Position numbers and translations under genes: made by a program. DNA of 64,000 nucleotides from Pandoraea horticolens (GTDB lineage Bacteria; Pseudomonadota; Gammaproteobacteria; Burkholderiales; Burkholderiaceae). The stretch is taken from the NCBI RefSeq assembly GCF_902459555.1, contig NZ_CABPSM010000017.1:1-64000 (forward strand), written 5' to 3'. This document shows, one piece after another, positions 10,041 through 19,234 of this stretch (the stretch's first letter is position 1; each line of letters begins with the position of its first letter). The notes beneath the pieces were generated by a model that ran no database searches, had not been told where the DNA came from, and was given only the letters and a program-made list of their open reading frames with translations.

Positions 10041-11468
10041 TTAGTTGAAGCGCACGTACTCGAAGTCGATCGGCTGGCGGTTGATGCCCAGCGGGGGCGG
10101 TGCAATCCAGTTGGCGAACTTGCCCGGCTCGACCACCCGGCCCATGAGAGACGCCACATACGCACGATCTTCCGGCGACGGCAGCCACTCGCGCTCGTGG
10201 GCGGCCCATTCGGTCTCGTTCACCACGCGACCGTCCGGCGACACGCGTACCCCTGCGAACGTGCCGATCTGGCGGTTGAACGCCTTGTGCGGCACCGTCA
10301 GGCGGAAGTCGATGCCGGCCTTCTCCAGCACTTTGTTCCAACGATTCACGCCCGCGACCGAATCCTTGATGTAGTCGTCGCGCAGCACTTCGTTCATGGC
10401 GTTGAGCATCGGCACTTCGCGCTCCACGAGCTTGCCATTGTCCACGTCGAGCAAACGGTACATCTGGCCGTTCAGTCGATGGTCGTCGTCGCGCTTGCTT
10501 TCTTCATAGCGCCCCTTCAGGCCCGAGCTGTAGAAGATCGCGGCGTTCGACGACTGGTCGGCGCCGAACAGATCGATCGTCACGGAATAGTGGAAGTTGA
10601 CGTAACGCTGGATCGTCGGCAGATCGATCACCCCCGCCGCACGCAGCTTCGAGACGTCGTCGGTCTTGAGTTCGTTCATCATCTGAGCGGTGCGCGCGAT
10701 CACCCGCGAAACACCCGACTCGCCCACGAACATATGGTGCGCCTCTTCGGTCAGCATGAACTTCGTGGTGCGCGCGAGCGGATCGAAGCCCGACTCGGCC
10801 AATGCCGAGAGCTGGAACTTGCCGTCGCGATCGGTGAAGTACGTGAACATGTAGAACGCCAGCCAGTCCGGCGTCTTTTCGTTGAACGCACCGAGAATGC
10901 GCGGATTGTCGTCGTCGCCCGAGCGGCGGCCGAGCAGCGCTTCGGCTTCTTCGCGGCCATCGCGGCCGAAGTAGCGATGCAGCAGGTAGACCATCGCCCA
11001 TAGGTGGCGGCCCTCTTCCACGTTGACCTGGAACAGGTTGCGCAGGTCGTACATCGACGGCGCGGTCAGCCCGAGGTGACGCTGTTGCTCTACCGAGGCC
11101 GGCTCCGTGTCGCCCTGCGTGACGATGATGCGGCGCAGGTTCGCGCGGTGCTCGCCCGGCACGTCCTGCCACGCCGCTTCCCCCTTGTGCTCGCCGAAGT
11201 GGATCTTGCGGTCGGCTTCGCCCGGCGTGAGGAAGATGCCCCAGCGATAGTCCGGCATCTTCACGTGATCGAAGTGTGCCCAGCCGCTCGGGTCCACGCT
11301 CACGGCCGTGCGCAGGTAGACGTCGAAACCGTGCGAGCCTTCCGGCCCCATGTCGCCCCACCAGGACAGAAAGTTCGGCTGCCACTGTTCGAGCGCACGT
11401 TGCAAGGTGCGGTCGTCCGACAGATTGACGTTGTTGGGGATCTTCTCGCTGTAGTTAATCGAAGCCAT
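10041..11468 (-). CDS. boxB: Benzoyl-CoA 2,3-epoxidase oxygenase component BoxB
   Basis: 475 residues from [13 protein letters not shown], with GAGGA about nine bases upstream of ATG 11468. BoxB is the diiron monooxygenase that converts benzoyl-CoA to its 2,3-epoxide with O2 and electrons from BoxA. Carboxylate-histidine iron-ligand motifs are visible: [13 protein letters not shown] near residue 150 and [12 protein letters not shown] near residue 240. It lies between boxC and boxA in one operon, about 100 bases after boxC. Length and sequence agree with known BoxB proteins. Confidence 0.97.
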   Translation of the reverse strand: MASINYSEKIPNNVNLSDDRTLQRALEQWQPNFLSWWGDMGPEGSHGFDVYLRTAVSVDPSGWAHFDHVKMPDYRWGIFLTPGEADRKIHFGEHKGEAAWQDVPGEHRANLRRIIVTQGDTEPASVEQQRHLGLTAPSMYDLRNLFQVNVEEGRHLWAMVYLLHRYFGRDGREEAEALLGRRSGDDDNPRILGAFNEKTPDWLAFYMFTYFTDRDGKFQLSALAESGFDPLARTTKFMLTEEAHHMFVGESGVSRVIARTAQMMNELKTDDVSKLRAAGVIDLPTIQRYVNFHYSVTIDLFGADQSSNAAIFYSSGLKGRYEESKRDDDHRLNGQMYRLLDVDNGKLVEREVPMLNAMNEVLRDDYIKDSVAGVNRWNKVLEKAGIDFRLTVPHKAFNRQIGTFAGVRVSPDGRVVNETEWAAHEREWLPSPEDRAYVASLMGRVVEPGKFANWIAPPPLGINRQPIDFEYVRFN

Positions 11469-11567
11469 CGTGGGAATCCTCGTGTCTCGTGCGTATTTTG
11501 TGAAAAACGTCTCGCCTGATCTTGCCGCCGCCCGGTGTGGCTCACCCGCGGCGGCACAGCGCATTCG

Positions 11568-13223
11568 TCAGACGCGGTTCAGATCGAACTGCGCCTTGTT
11601 GCCCTTGCCGTAGACCTTCAGTGCGCCCTTCTCGCCCACAGCGTTCGGACGGATGAAGATCCAGTTCTGCCAAGCCGACAGGCGGCCGAAGATACGCGTG
11701 TTCATCGTCTCTTTGCCGTTGAAGCGCAGGTTCGCTTCCATGCCGGTGAGCGCATCGGGCGACATGGCCGCACGCTCTTCGATTGCGATACGAATTTCAT
11801 CCGGCCAGTCGAGATCGTCGACGGCGGCCGTCACCAGCCCCAGACGCTCGGCTTCATCCGGACGCACCGCGCGCCCGATGGTGGCGCGCACGGCGTCCAG
11901 CTCTGCCGCGTATTCGTAGAAGCGTCGTGCGAGACGCGACTGATCGGTGACCATCGGCAGCAGGCCGAAGTTGACCTCGGTCAGCGTGATCGCCGGTTCG
12001 TCTTCCTCACTCGCGGGCAGCGCAGCCATATACGTGCGGTCGGCCGCGAAAGCGAATTCGGCGAGCGTGCCGGTGAAGCACGAGTCCGGTTCGATCAGTG
12101 CGAAGAGCGAGCGCGACGACACGTCGATGCGCGCGAACGTGCGGCGCAGCATGCCGATGGTCTCGCGCACGAACCAGTGATCCTGATGGGCCAGCAGCGA
12201 GGCGTCGGCGGCCAGCACGTGCTTCGCCTCGCCTTCGGTGCGCAGCAGCCAGGTGCCGATGTCGAGTTCGTTCGTGCGCAGATTGAGGATGGCGTCGTCG
12301 AGTTCGCGCGCCATCTTCAACGGCCACCAGTTCACGCCCGCAGCTTCGATGCCGGCGATGTCCGACGGCGGCGCAGACGTCGGCGCCTTGACGGTCAGAC
12401 TGGCCGTGCGGTTGGTGCGGTCGATTTCCACTTCGACGAATTCGTAGCGGATGGCATCCGGCGCATCGGTGCGCTCGATGCGCGTGAGCGTCACGCCCTT
12501 GCCGCCCGGACGATGGCTGTCCTGGGCCAGTTCCAGGGCGCGGGCCGAAACCGTCTGCGCGAATTGCGCAGGCTTGACCACTTCATCGACCAGACGCCAT
12601 TGTTTGGCGCGCTCGCCGCGAATGCCCTCGACGATGGTGCAGAAGATGTCGGCGCGGTCGTTGCGCACATGACGCTTGTCGGTCAGACGCGTGAGACCGC
12701 CGGTGCCCGGCAGCACGCCCAGCAGTGGCACCTCCGGCAGCGCGACCGACGACGAACGGTCATCGACCAGATAGATCTCGTCGCAAGCGAGCGCCAGCTC
12801 GTAGCCGCCGCCTGCGCATGCGCCGTTCACGGCGGCGAGGAACTTCAGGCCGGAGTGGCGGCTGGAATCCTCGAGACCGTTGCGCGTTTCGTTCGTGAAC
12901 TTGCAGAAGTTGACCTTCCACGCATGCGAGGACAGACCCAGCATGAAGATGTTGGCGCCCGAGCAGAACACACGGTCCTTGGCGCTCGTCACCACCACCG
13001 TCTTCACTTCCGGATGCTCGAAGCGGATGCGTTGAACGGCATCGTGCAGTTCGATATCCACGCCGAGATCGTACGAATTGAGCTTGAGCTTGTAGCCCTC
13101 GCGAATGCCGCCGTCTTCCGCGATGTCGATCGCGAGGGTGGCTACCGGGCCTTCGAAGCTCAGTTTCCAGTGCTTGTACTGCGTGGGATCCGTACGGTAG
13201 TCGACGTGGGGTTTGCCGAACAT
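11568..13223 (-). CDS. boxC: Benzoyl-CoA-dihydrodiol lyase BoxC
   Basis: 551 residues. ATG 13223 (MFGKPHVDYRTDP) is chosen because TTGGAGG lies five bases before it; the in-frame ATG at 13238 would place that site inside the gene. BoxC hydrolytically opens the ring of the benzoyl-CoA epoxide, giving 3,4-dehydroadipyl-CoA semialdehyde and formate. It is built of crotonase (enoyl-CoA hydratase) folds; the oxyanion-hole stretch FCSGANIFMLG and the region AAVNGACAGGGYELALACD are clear. It is the first gene of the boxCBA operon and is preceded by a strong promoter with a BoxR-like operator. Confidence 0.97.
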   Translation of the reverse strand: MFGKPHVDYRTDPTQYKHWKLSFEGPVATLAIDIAEDGGIREGYKLKLNSYDLGVDIELHDAVQRIRFEHPEVKTVVVTSAKDRVFCSGANIFMLGLSSHAWKVNFCKFTNETRNGLEDSSRHSGLKFLAAVNGACAGGGYELALACDEIYLVDDRSSSVALPEVPLLGVLPGTGGLTRLTDKRHVRNDRADIFCTIVEGIRGERAKQWRLVDEVVKPAQFAQTVSARALELAQDSHRPGGKGVTLTRIERTDAPDAIRYEFVEVEIDRTNRTASLTVKAPTSAPPSDIAGIEAAGVNWWPLKMARELDDAILNLRTNELDIGTWLLRTEGEAKHVLAADASLLAHQDHWFVRETIGMLRRTFARIDVSSRSLFALIEPDSCFTGTLAEFAFAADRTYMAALPASEEDEPAITLTEVNFGLLPMVTDQSRLARRFYEYAAELDAVRATIGRAVRPDEAERLGLVTAAVDDLDWPDEIRIAIEERAAMSPDALTGMEANLRFNGKETMNTRIFGRLSAWQNWIFIRPNAVGEKGALKVYGKGNKAQFDLNRV

Positions 13224-13258
13224 GATTGCCTCCAACACGAATAATGATCTTGTTGGAT

Positions 13259-13290
13259 TGCAATATAGTGCAGCATAACCACGCCGTCAA
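13259..13290 (-). promoter_or_regulatory. boxC promoter with BoxR-like operator over the -10 box
   Basis: On the minus strand TTGACG (13290-13285) and TATATT (13267-13262) are separated by exactly 17 bases, a near-consensus sigma70 promoter about 40 bases before boxC. TGCA-N6-TGCA at 13259-13272 encloses the -10 box. From memory, BoxR of Azoarcus recognises a TGCA-N6-TGCA type site, so repression by blocking RNA polymerase until benzoyl-CoA appears is the natural reading. Confidence 0.85.
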
Positions 13291-13335
13291 TCGTTTTTTT
13301 TATAAAAAATGAATTATTTTGCATAATCAAGACGC

Positions 13336-14250
13336 TCAGTCTGACGACAACTGCACTGCAAGGCGTCCGCGCAGTTGCAGATAGGCGTCGGCCAGTGCAC
13401 GGCCGCCAGTGTCGAAGCTCATGTCGGCCTTGGCGTAGAAGTCCTGCCGGCCCGCCAAAATGCGCTTGAGGTCGTCCATGGCTTCCGCATTGCCCGACAT
13501 CGGACGCAGATCGCCCTGCGCCACCACCCGTTTCATGTGTTCTTCGGGCGACGCCTGCAACCACACCGTATAGCAGTGCGTCAGCAGGAAATTGAAGGTG
13601 GCGGCATCGCTTACGATACCGCCCGGCGAGGCAATCACGGCGCGCGGATGCTCCGCCACCACGGCTTCCAGCGCGCGCAATTCGTAGCGCCGGTACGCGG
13701 AGGCGCCATACAACGAATAGATTTCCGACGGCGGGCAACCCGCCAGTTGCTCGATCACCCGATTGAGTTCGACGAACGGCACATGCATATCGTCGGCGAG
13801 CATGCGGCCCAGCGTCGACTTACCCGCGCCACGCAGGCCGATAAGCGCAATACGCCCGCGCCGATCGGGATCGCGTTCGCTGCCGGCAAATAACTCGCTC
13901 AATGCCTGACGCGCGCGCGTGAGCGCCTCGCCGTCGCGCCCGTGGAGGATCTCGCGGATGAGCAGCCACTCCGCCGACGACGTGGTCTCGTCGCCCACGA
14001 TCTCCGCCAATGTGCAATTTAGTGCCTGCGCGAGTTGGCGTAGAAACAGTACGGACGCATTGCCTACCCCCGATTCCAGATTAGCCACATGCCGCTCGGA
14101 GACAGCCGCATCCAGCGCCAGCGCCTTGCGCGTCAGGCCTCGCCGAGCGCGCAGCGTGCGTACTCGCTCGCCCAGCGCGACCAGGAACGGATCTTTCTCC
14201 CCGGCGCCCCGCGCCGTCGGCACCCCATCGGCTTGCGCACTCTTATTCAT
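13336..14250 (-). CDS. boxR: Benzoyl-CoA-responsive repressor BoxR (XRE HTH fused to shikimate-kinase-like domain)
   Basis: 304 residues. The N-terminal half has an XRE-type helix-turn-helix at about residues 27-85 (TRKALALDAAVSERHVANLE). The C-terminal half, from about residue 130, resembles shikimate kinase with the P-loop LIGLRGAGKSTLG, as in BoxR/BzdR, where this domain binds benzoyl-CoA instead of phosphorylating shikimate. GAGGA upstream of ATG 14250 supports the start. It sits between the minus-strand boxCBA operon and the plus-strand boxD operon, where it can control both. Its own promoter is probably the AT-rich stretch near 14275-14290. Confidence 0.95.
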   Translation of the reverse strand: MNKSAQADGVPTARGAGEKDPFLVALGERVRTLRARRGLTRKALALDAAVSERHVANLESGVGNASVLFLRQLAQALNCTLAEIVGDETTSSAEWLLIREILHGRDGEALTRARQALSELFAGSERDPDRRGRIALIGLRGAGKSTLGRMLADDMHVPFVELNRVIEQLAGCPPSEIYSLYGASAYRRYELRALEAVVAEHPRAVIASPGGIVSDAATFNFLLTHCYTVWLQASPEEHMKRVVAQGDLRPMSGNAEAMDDLKRILAGRQDFYAKADMSFDTGGRALADAYLQLRGRLAVQLSSD

Positions 14251-14290
14251 CAGGCGAGATCCTCGAAGCAGGTAACATGTAATATATTGC

Positions 14291-14319
14291 TTGACAGGGA
14301 AATTTGCATGCTCTAATTT
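14291..14319 (+). promoter_or_regulatory. Sigma70 promoter of the DUF4863-boxD-bclA operon
   Basis: TTGACA at 14291-14296 and TAATTT at 14314-14319 are spaced by 17 bases, giving a near-consensus promoter on the plus strand. A TGCA half-site, inside TTGCATGC, lies in the spacer at 14305-14308; only one half of the boxC-type operator is present. The predicted leader to the first gene is about 195 bases. Confidence 0.75.
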
Positions 14320-14520
14320 TCACCATGCGTCGATAAAAAAGCAAACGCGGGCCAGACATTCTGCGCATCGTCATTGATCGGCGTCATATCAACAGACAGT
14401 GCGCAGACTGCGCTGCGCGAGCGACAGCGCATTGCACAGGCAATGCCGGCCCGGAACGATTCGGGCCTGCCGCTGCCGCCGCGACCGGTACAGCGACTGC
14501 GACGTCCCCAGGAGACATGG

Positions 14521-14991
14521 ATGGATGTGCCCCAATTTCAGGCGCTGATTGCTGAACTCACCCGGCAACTCGACGGCCGCGCCATCGACGCCCCCCTCGC
14601 CGATTGGCTCAACGCGCACTACGGTGCCGGCTCTCCGGGTTATGAAGCGCTGGCCGACGCCTGCCGCACCGGCGTTGCCGAGGGCTGGCTGTGCAATCGC
14701 GAAGGCGGTGGCATTCGCTACGGGCGCGTCATCAAACCCACGCCCGACACACACGGCTTTTCCGTCGACGTGGTGGACATGGCCGATCTGGCAGGCCCGC
14801 ACCATGTGCATCCCCATGGCGAAATCGATCTGATCATGCCGCTCACGCCGGGCGCGACCTTCGACGGGCATCCGGCGGGCTGGTGTGTCTACGGTCCCGG
14901 CACGGCGCATCGGCCGACGGTCGCCAACGGACGCGCGCTCGTCCTGTATCTGCTGCCCGAAGGCGCGATCGAATTCACGCGCAGCGCCTGA
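14521..14991 (+). CDS. DUF4863 family protein (p-hydroxylaminobenzoate lyase-like), box cluster accessory
   Basis: 156 residues from MDVPQFQALI; CCAGGAGACATGG supplies a ribosome binding site for ATG 14521. The second half contains GPHHVHPHGEIDLIMP and WCVYGPGTAHRPTV, with a histidine-rich metal-site pattern resembling a cupin-like barrel. The family includes proteins annotated as 4-hydroxylaminobenzoate lyase, but close relatives are regular companions of aerobic box clusters, where their role is unclear. It is the first gene of the plus-strand operon with boxD and benzoate-CoA ligase. Family assignment is from recognition, not search. Confidence 0.7.
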   Translation: MDVPQFQALIAELTRQLDGRAIDAPLADWLNAHYGAGSPGYEALADACRTGVAEGWLCNREGGGIRYGRVIKPTPDTHGFSVDVVDMADLAGPHHVHPHGEIDLIMPLTPGATFDGHPAGWCVYGPGTAHRPTVANGRALVLYLLPEGAIEFTRSA

Positions 14992-15032
14992 TACGGCGTG
15001 CGCACGTTCCCCTGCTGAATTCACATCGGTTC

Positions 15033-16637
15033 ATGGTCATGAGTACCCCTGCCTTGCTGGAAAACTACGCCGCCGGCCAATGGGTGGCCGGCACGTCGAG
15101 CACATCGAACACGGACGAGCGCACCGCGCTCACCGATCCCGTCACCGGCGAGACGCTCGCCTACGTGTCGAGCGCGGGCCTCGATCTCGACGCTGCATTC
15201 ACCTTCGCACGCGAGACAGCCGGCCCTGCACTACGCGCTTTGTCGTATGGCGAACGCGCGCAGCGGCTCTCGCAAATCGCTGCCGCCTTGCAGACAAAGC
15301 GCGACGACTACTACGCCATCGCCACCGCCAATTCGGGAACGGTCGCCACCGACTCCGCCGTCGATATCGACGGGGCCATCTACACGCTGTCGACCTACGC
15401 GAAGCTCGGCGCCGCGCTCGGCGACGCGCATACCCTGCTCGACGGCGCCACCGTACCGCTGGCCAAAGACGCATCGTTCGCGGTGCGTCACGTGTTCCGC
15501 CCGACGCCCGGCGTGGCGCTGTTCATCAACGCGTTCAACTTCCCCGCATGGGGACTTTGGGAGAAGGCGGCCGGCGCCCTGCTCGCGGGCGTGCCTGTCA
15601 TCGTCAAGCCCGCGACATCGACGGCCTGGCTAACGCAGCGAATGGTTGCCGACGTCGTCGCCGCAGGCATTCTGCCCCCGGGTAGCCTGTCGGTGATCTG
15701 CGGGAGCGCCGCCGGGCTGCTCGACCGGATCGGACCGTTCGACGTGGTCTCCTTCACCGGCTCCGCCGACACCGCTGCCACGCTGCGCGCGCACCCGGCG
15801 TTCACGCAACGCTCGGCGCGCATCAACGTGGAAGCCGACAGTCTGAACAGCGCCATCCTGTTGCCCGACGCCGCACCGGGCACCGCCGCCTTCGACCAGT
15901 TCGTACGCGAGGTCTCACGCGAAATGACCGTCAAGTCGGGCCAGAAATGCACCGCCATTCGCCGCGCGATGGTGAGCGTCGAACACTTCGATGCGGCGGC
16001 CGCCGCCATTGCCGAGCGTCTCGCCAAAACGGTCGTGGGCAACCCGCGCAACGAGACCGTGAAGATGGGGTCGCTTGTGAGCGCCGCGCAGAAACGCGCC
16101 GTGCTCGACGGCATCGCCCATTTGCAGGCGGAAGCCGAAACGCTTTACGACGGCAATCGAGACGCCGTCTTCGTCGACACCGGCCCGGACAGCGCCTGTG
16201 TCGCCCCAGTGCTGCTCGGCTTGCGCGATGGCGCGGCGGGCAAGCGCGTACACGACACGGAAGTCTTCGGTCCCGTGGCGACGCTCGTCGGCTATCGCGA
16301 TCTCGATGAGGCGGTAGCCCTCGCCAAGCGCGGACAAGGCTCGCTCGTCGTCTCGCTCTATAGCAACGATGCCATCGCCATGCGCACGCCCGCCCTTGCA
16401 CTGGCCGACGCCCATGGCCGCGTGCACGCGATCGATCCGTCGGTCGGGAAAACGCAGACCGGACACGGCAACGTCATGCCGCAGTCGCTGCATGGCGGCC
16501 CAGGCCGCGCAGGGGGCGGCGAAGAACTGGGCGGCCTGCGCGCGTTGCGCTTCTATCACGTGCGCTCGGCCGTTCAAGGCCCTGCGGCACTGGTCGAAGC
16601 GCTGACGCAGGACGCCGTCGAATTTCCGAAGTCTTAA
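15033..16637 (+). CDS. boxD: 3,4-dehydroadipyl-CoA semialdehyde dehydrogenase BoxD
   Basis: 534 residues from MVMSTPALLENYAAG; ATG 15039 is an equally possible start because neither has a strong ribosome binding site. The enzyme oxidises the semialdehyde made by BoxC to 3,4-dehydroadipyl-CoA with NADP. The aldehyde dehydrogenase fold is clear: FINAFNFPAWGLWEKAA, the nucleotide-binding FTGSADTAATLR, the general base in INVEADSLNSAIL and the catalytic cysteine in VKSGQKCTAIRRAMV. It resembles the aldehyde dehydrogenase half of PaaZ but lacks the fused hydratase domain. It follows the DUF4863 gene by about 40 bases. Confidence 0.93.
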   Translation: MVMSTPALLENYAAGQWVAGTSSTSNTDERTALTDPVTGETLAYVSSAGLDLDAAFTFARETAGPALRALSYGERAQRLSQIAAALQTKRDDYYAIATANSGTVATDSAVDIDGAIYTLSTYAKLGAALGDAHTLLDGATVPLAKDASFAVRHVFRPTPGVALFINAFNFPAWGLWEKAAGALLAGVPVIVKPATSTAWLTQRMVADVVAAGILPPGSLSVICGSAAGLLDRIGPFDVVSFTGSADTAATLRAHPAFTQRSARINVEADSLNSAILLPDAAPGTAAFDQFVREVSREMTVKSGQKCTAIRRAMVSVEHFDAAAAAIAERLAKTVVGNPRNETVKMGSLVSAAQKRAVLDGIAHLQAEAETLYDGNRDAVFVDTGPDSACVAPVLLGLRDGAAGKRVHDTEVFGPVATLVGYRDLDEAVALAKRGQGSLVVSLYSNDAIAMRTPALALADAHGRVHAIDPSVGKTQTGHGNVMPQSLHGGPGRAGGGEELGGLRALRFYHVRSAVQGPAALVEALTQDAVEFPKS

Positions 16638-16779
16638 CCTATAACGTCAGTAGCCGTCGCAAACCGTCGCAGTCAAGGTGATTCAAACAGGCGCCGTCAG
16701 AGCGCCATAAAGCACTCACGCCGCGCGTGCGCCGTTCACTTGTGAGCGGTGCGCCGCGCGGTGATCCACCGGAGGCAAC

Positions 16780-18342
16780 ATGCAAGCCGTACTCACCCCA
16801 CCGCCGGCGAACTTCAACTTCGCTGCGCATCTGGAGGCGCTCAATCGCGGGCGCGCAGCCAAGACTGCTTATCTCGACGACACGCGCACGCTCACCTACG
16901 GTGAACTGGCGGAGCAAAGCCGGCGTTTCGCGACCGGCCTCGCCCGCGCGGGTATCCATCGAGAGGAGCGCATCCTGCTCGTCATGCTCGACACCATCGA
17001 CTTGCCGGTTGCATTCCTCGGCGCGCTGTACGCCGGTGTCGTGCCCGTGGTCGTCAACACGCTGCTCACTGCCGACGATTACGCATTCATGATCGCGCAC
17101 AGCAAGGCGCAACTCGTGATCGCGTCCGGCGCGCTCATGCCGACAGTGCAAGCAGCCCTCGAGAAAGTGCCTTCGCCCCCGCCGTGTGTCGTCTCGCAAC
17201 CGATTGCCGCCGAGGCAGGCGCCGCGACCGTCTTGCCGACGTTCGACGCCCTTGTCGACGGTCCGCCAAGCGCACTGCCGGCCGAGACTGCGGGCGACGA
17301 CATCGCGTTCTGGCTGTACTCGTCGGGCTCGACCGGCAAGCCCAAAGGCACCGTGCATACGCATGCCAACCTGTATTGGACGGCCGAGACCTATGGCCGC
17401 AACGTACTCGGCATCCGCGAGGACGATATCGCCTTTTCCGCGGCGAAACTCTTCTTCGCGTACGGGCTGGGCAACGGGCTGACGTTTCCGCTGTCGGTCG
17501 GCGCCACGGTCGTGCTGATGGCAGAGCGCCCGACGGCGCAAGCCGTAGCGCAGCGGCTATGCCAACATCGCCCGACGATCTTCTACGGCGTGCCGACGCT
17601 CTACGCCAACCTGCTCGCATCGCCGCACCTGCCCGCGCGCGAAGACGTCGCGTTGCGTTTGTGCACCTCGGCAGGCGAAGCGCTGCCGCGCGAAATCGGC
17701 GAGCGGTTCACGGCGCATTTCGGTGCGGAGATTCTCGACGGCATCGGCTCGACCGAAATGCTGCACATCTTCCTGTCGAACCGCACGGGACAAGTCGCCT
17801 ACGGCACGACCGGCGAGCCGGTGCCGGGCTACGCCGTGGAGTTGCGCGACGAGAACGGCCAGCCCGTGCCCGATGGCGAGATCGGCGACCTGTACATCAA
17901 AGGGCCGAGCGCGGCGCTCATGTACTGGTGCAATCGCGAGAAGTCGCGCTCGACGTTCCTCGGCGACTGGCTTAAGAGCGGCGACAAATACCAGCGTCTG
18001 CCCAATGGGTATTACGTGTATGCCGGGCGCAGTGACGATATGCTCAAGGTCAGCGGCCAGTACGTCTCGCCCATCGAAGTAGAGATGGTGCTGATGCAGC
18101 ACGACGCCGTGCTCGAAGCCGGGGTCGTGGGACGCGACGACAATGGCCTGACCAAGACGCAGGCTTTCGTCGTCCTCAAGCCGGGCGTCACGGCGACCGA
18201 GGCGATGGCAACCGAGTTGAAAGCGTTCGTCAAGGCTCGGCTGGCGCCGCACAAATATCCTCGCGAGCTGGTGTTCGTCGACGATCTGCCGAAGACGGCC
18301 ACCGGCAAGGTGCAGCGCTTCAAGCTGCGCGAATTGCTTTAG
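16780..18342 (+). CDS. bclA: Benzoate-CoA ligase
   Basis: 520 residues, start at MQAVLTPPPANF with GGAGG nine bases upstream. It activates benzoate to benzoyl-CoA with ATP and CoA, the entry step of the box pathway. The AMP-binding signature YSSGSTGKPKGTVHTH is present, as are YGVPTLYANLL, DGIGSTEMLHIFLSN and the catalytic C-terminal lysine in LPKTATGKVQRFKLREL. Length and motifs match BadA/BclA-type ligases. It lies 142 bases after boxD and 14 bases before the hydrolase gene. Confidence 0.95.
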   Translation: MQAVLTPPPANFNFAAHLEALNRGRAAKTAYLDDTRTLTYGELAEQSRRFATGLARAGIHREERILLVMLDTIDLPVAFLGALYAGVVPVVVNTLLTADDYAFMIAHSKAQLVIASGALMPTVQAALEKVPSPPPCVVSQPIAAEAGAATVLPTFDALVDGPPSALPAETAGDDIAFWLYSSGSTGKPKGTVHTHANLYWTAETYGRNVLGIREDDIAFSAAKLFFAYGLGNGLTFPLSVGATVVLMAERPTAQAVAQRLCQHRPTIFYGVPTLYANLLASPHLPAREDVALRLCTSAGEALPREIGERFTAHFGAEILDGIGSTEMLHIFLSNRTGQVAYGTTGEPVPGYAVELRDENGQPVPDGEIGDLYIKGPSAALMYWCNREKSRSTFLGDWLKSGDKYQRLPNGYYVYAGRSDDMLKVSGQYVSPIEVEMVLMQHDAVLEAGVVGRDDNGLTKTQAFVVLKPGVTATEAMATELKAFVKARLAPHKYPRELVFVDDLPKTATGKVQRFKLRELL

Positions 18343-18356
18343 GAGACGACAAGACG

Positions 18357-19178
18357 ATGTCGGACGTACAGTTCGCCCGGATCGAGACGGCCTCGCACGG
18401 CCCGCTCTCGCTGGAGTATCGATGGATCAACCGCGAGCGCACGCACGCCCCGCTGCTGGTGTTTCTGCACGAGGGGCTCGGTTCCGTTGCCATGTGGAAG
18501 GACTGGCCGCAGCAGTTGTGCGACGCGGGCGGCTATCGCGGCCTCGTGTATTCGCGCAACGGCTATGGCCGCTCCACGCCGCGCGCGCGTGACGAGAAGT
18601 GGCCGGTGGATTTCATGCACCGTCAGGCGCGCGAGGTGTTGCCCGCGTTTCTCGATGCGGTCGGTGTCGGCCCCGAGCAGGCCGATCGTGTGTGGCTCGT
18701 CGGGCATAGCGACGGCGGCTCGATCTCGCTGCTATTCTCGGCCGCGTTCCCGGACCGGCTCGCCGGTGCCGTGGTGCTCGCGCCGCACCTCTTCGTCGAG
18801 GATCTGTCGGTCGAGAGCATTGCGAAGACGAAGACCGTGTACGAGACGACCGATCTGCCCGCGAAGCTCGGCCGCTATCACGACGACGTCGAGTCGGCGT
18901 TCTGGGGCTGGAACGATATCTGGCTGGACCCGGCGTTTCGCGAATGGAATCTGGTCGGCGCCGTGGCGAGCATCTCGAAGCCGTTGCTCGCGATTCAGGG
19001 CGAAGACGACGAGTACGGCACGATGGCGCAGATGGACAGCATTGCAGCGCATGTGCCGCACGCGAAGGTGGTGAAGCTGCCGGCGTGCGGACATTCGCCG
19101 CATCGCGATGCGCCTGCGCCGCTGGGTGAGACCATCATCGCCTTCATTGGCGCTCACGCAGACCGTCAGGCGGCATAA
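18357..19178 (+). CDS. Alpha/beta hydrolase of the box cluster
   Basis: 273 residues with an AGGAGACGACAAG leader before ATG 18357. The fold is shown by the oxyanion region VFLHEGLGSVAMWKDWP, the nucleophile elbow VGHSDGGSIS (Ser) and the late histidine in PACGHSPHRDAP; the acid is probably in LLAIQGEDDEYGT. Close relatives accompany box genes, where thioesterase or enol-lactone hydrolase roles have been suggested; the substrate is unknown. It is the last gene of the plus-strand box operon. Confidence 0.85.
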   Translation: MSDVQFARIETASHGPLSLEYRWINRERTHAPLLVFLHEGLGSVAMWKDWPQQLCDAGGYRGLVYSRNGYGRSTPRARDEKWPVDFMHRQAREVLPAFLDAVGVGPEQADRVWLVGHSDGGSISLLFSAAFPDRLAGAVVLAPHLFVEDLSVESIAKTKTVYETTDLPAKLGRYHDDVESAFWGWNDIWLDPAFREWNLVGAVASISKPLLAIQGEDDEYGTMAQMDSIAAHVPHAKVVKLPACGHSPHRDAPAPLGETIIAFIGAHADRQAA

Positions 19179-19183
19179 CGCGT

Positions 19184-19222
19184 GCGGGCGCCCCGCTTCG
19201 CAAGTTCAGGAAAGGCGCCCGC
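19184..19222. terminator. Hairpin between convergent hydrolase and selD genes
   Basis: GCGGGCGCC at 19184-19192 pairs perfectly with GGCGCCCGC at 19214-19222 across a 21-base loop. It lies in the gap between two convergent genes and could terminate both, but there is no T-run on either side. Confidence 0.45.
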
Positions 19223-19234
19223 CGGCAACCCAGG

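Noticed and set aside
11535-13244. 569-codon plus-strand frame antisense to boxC
   Set aside because: Shadow of boxC; no ribosome binding site or recognisable domain.
13336-14250. boxR read as a metabolic shikimate kinase
   Set aside because: The P-loop domain is fused to an XRE helix-turn-helix and sits in the box cluster, which is the BoxR/BzdR architecture.
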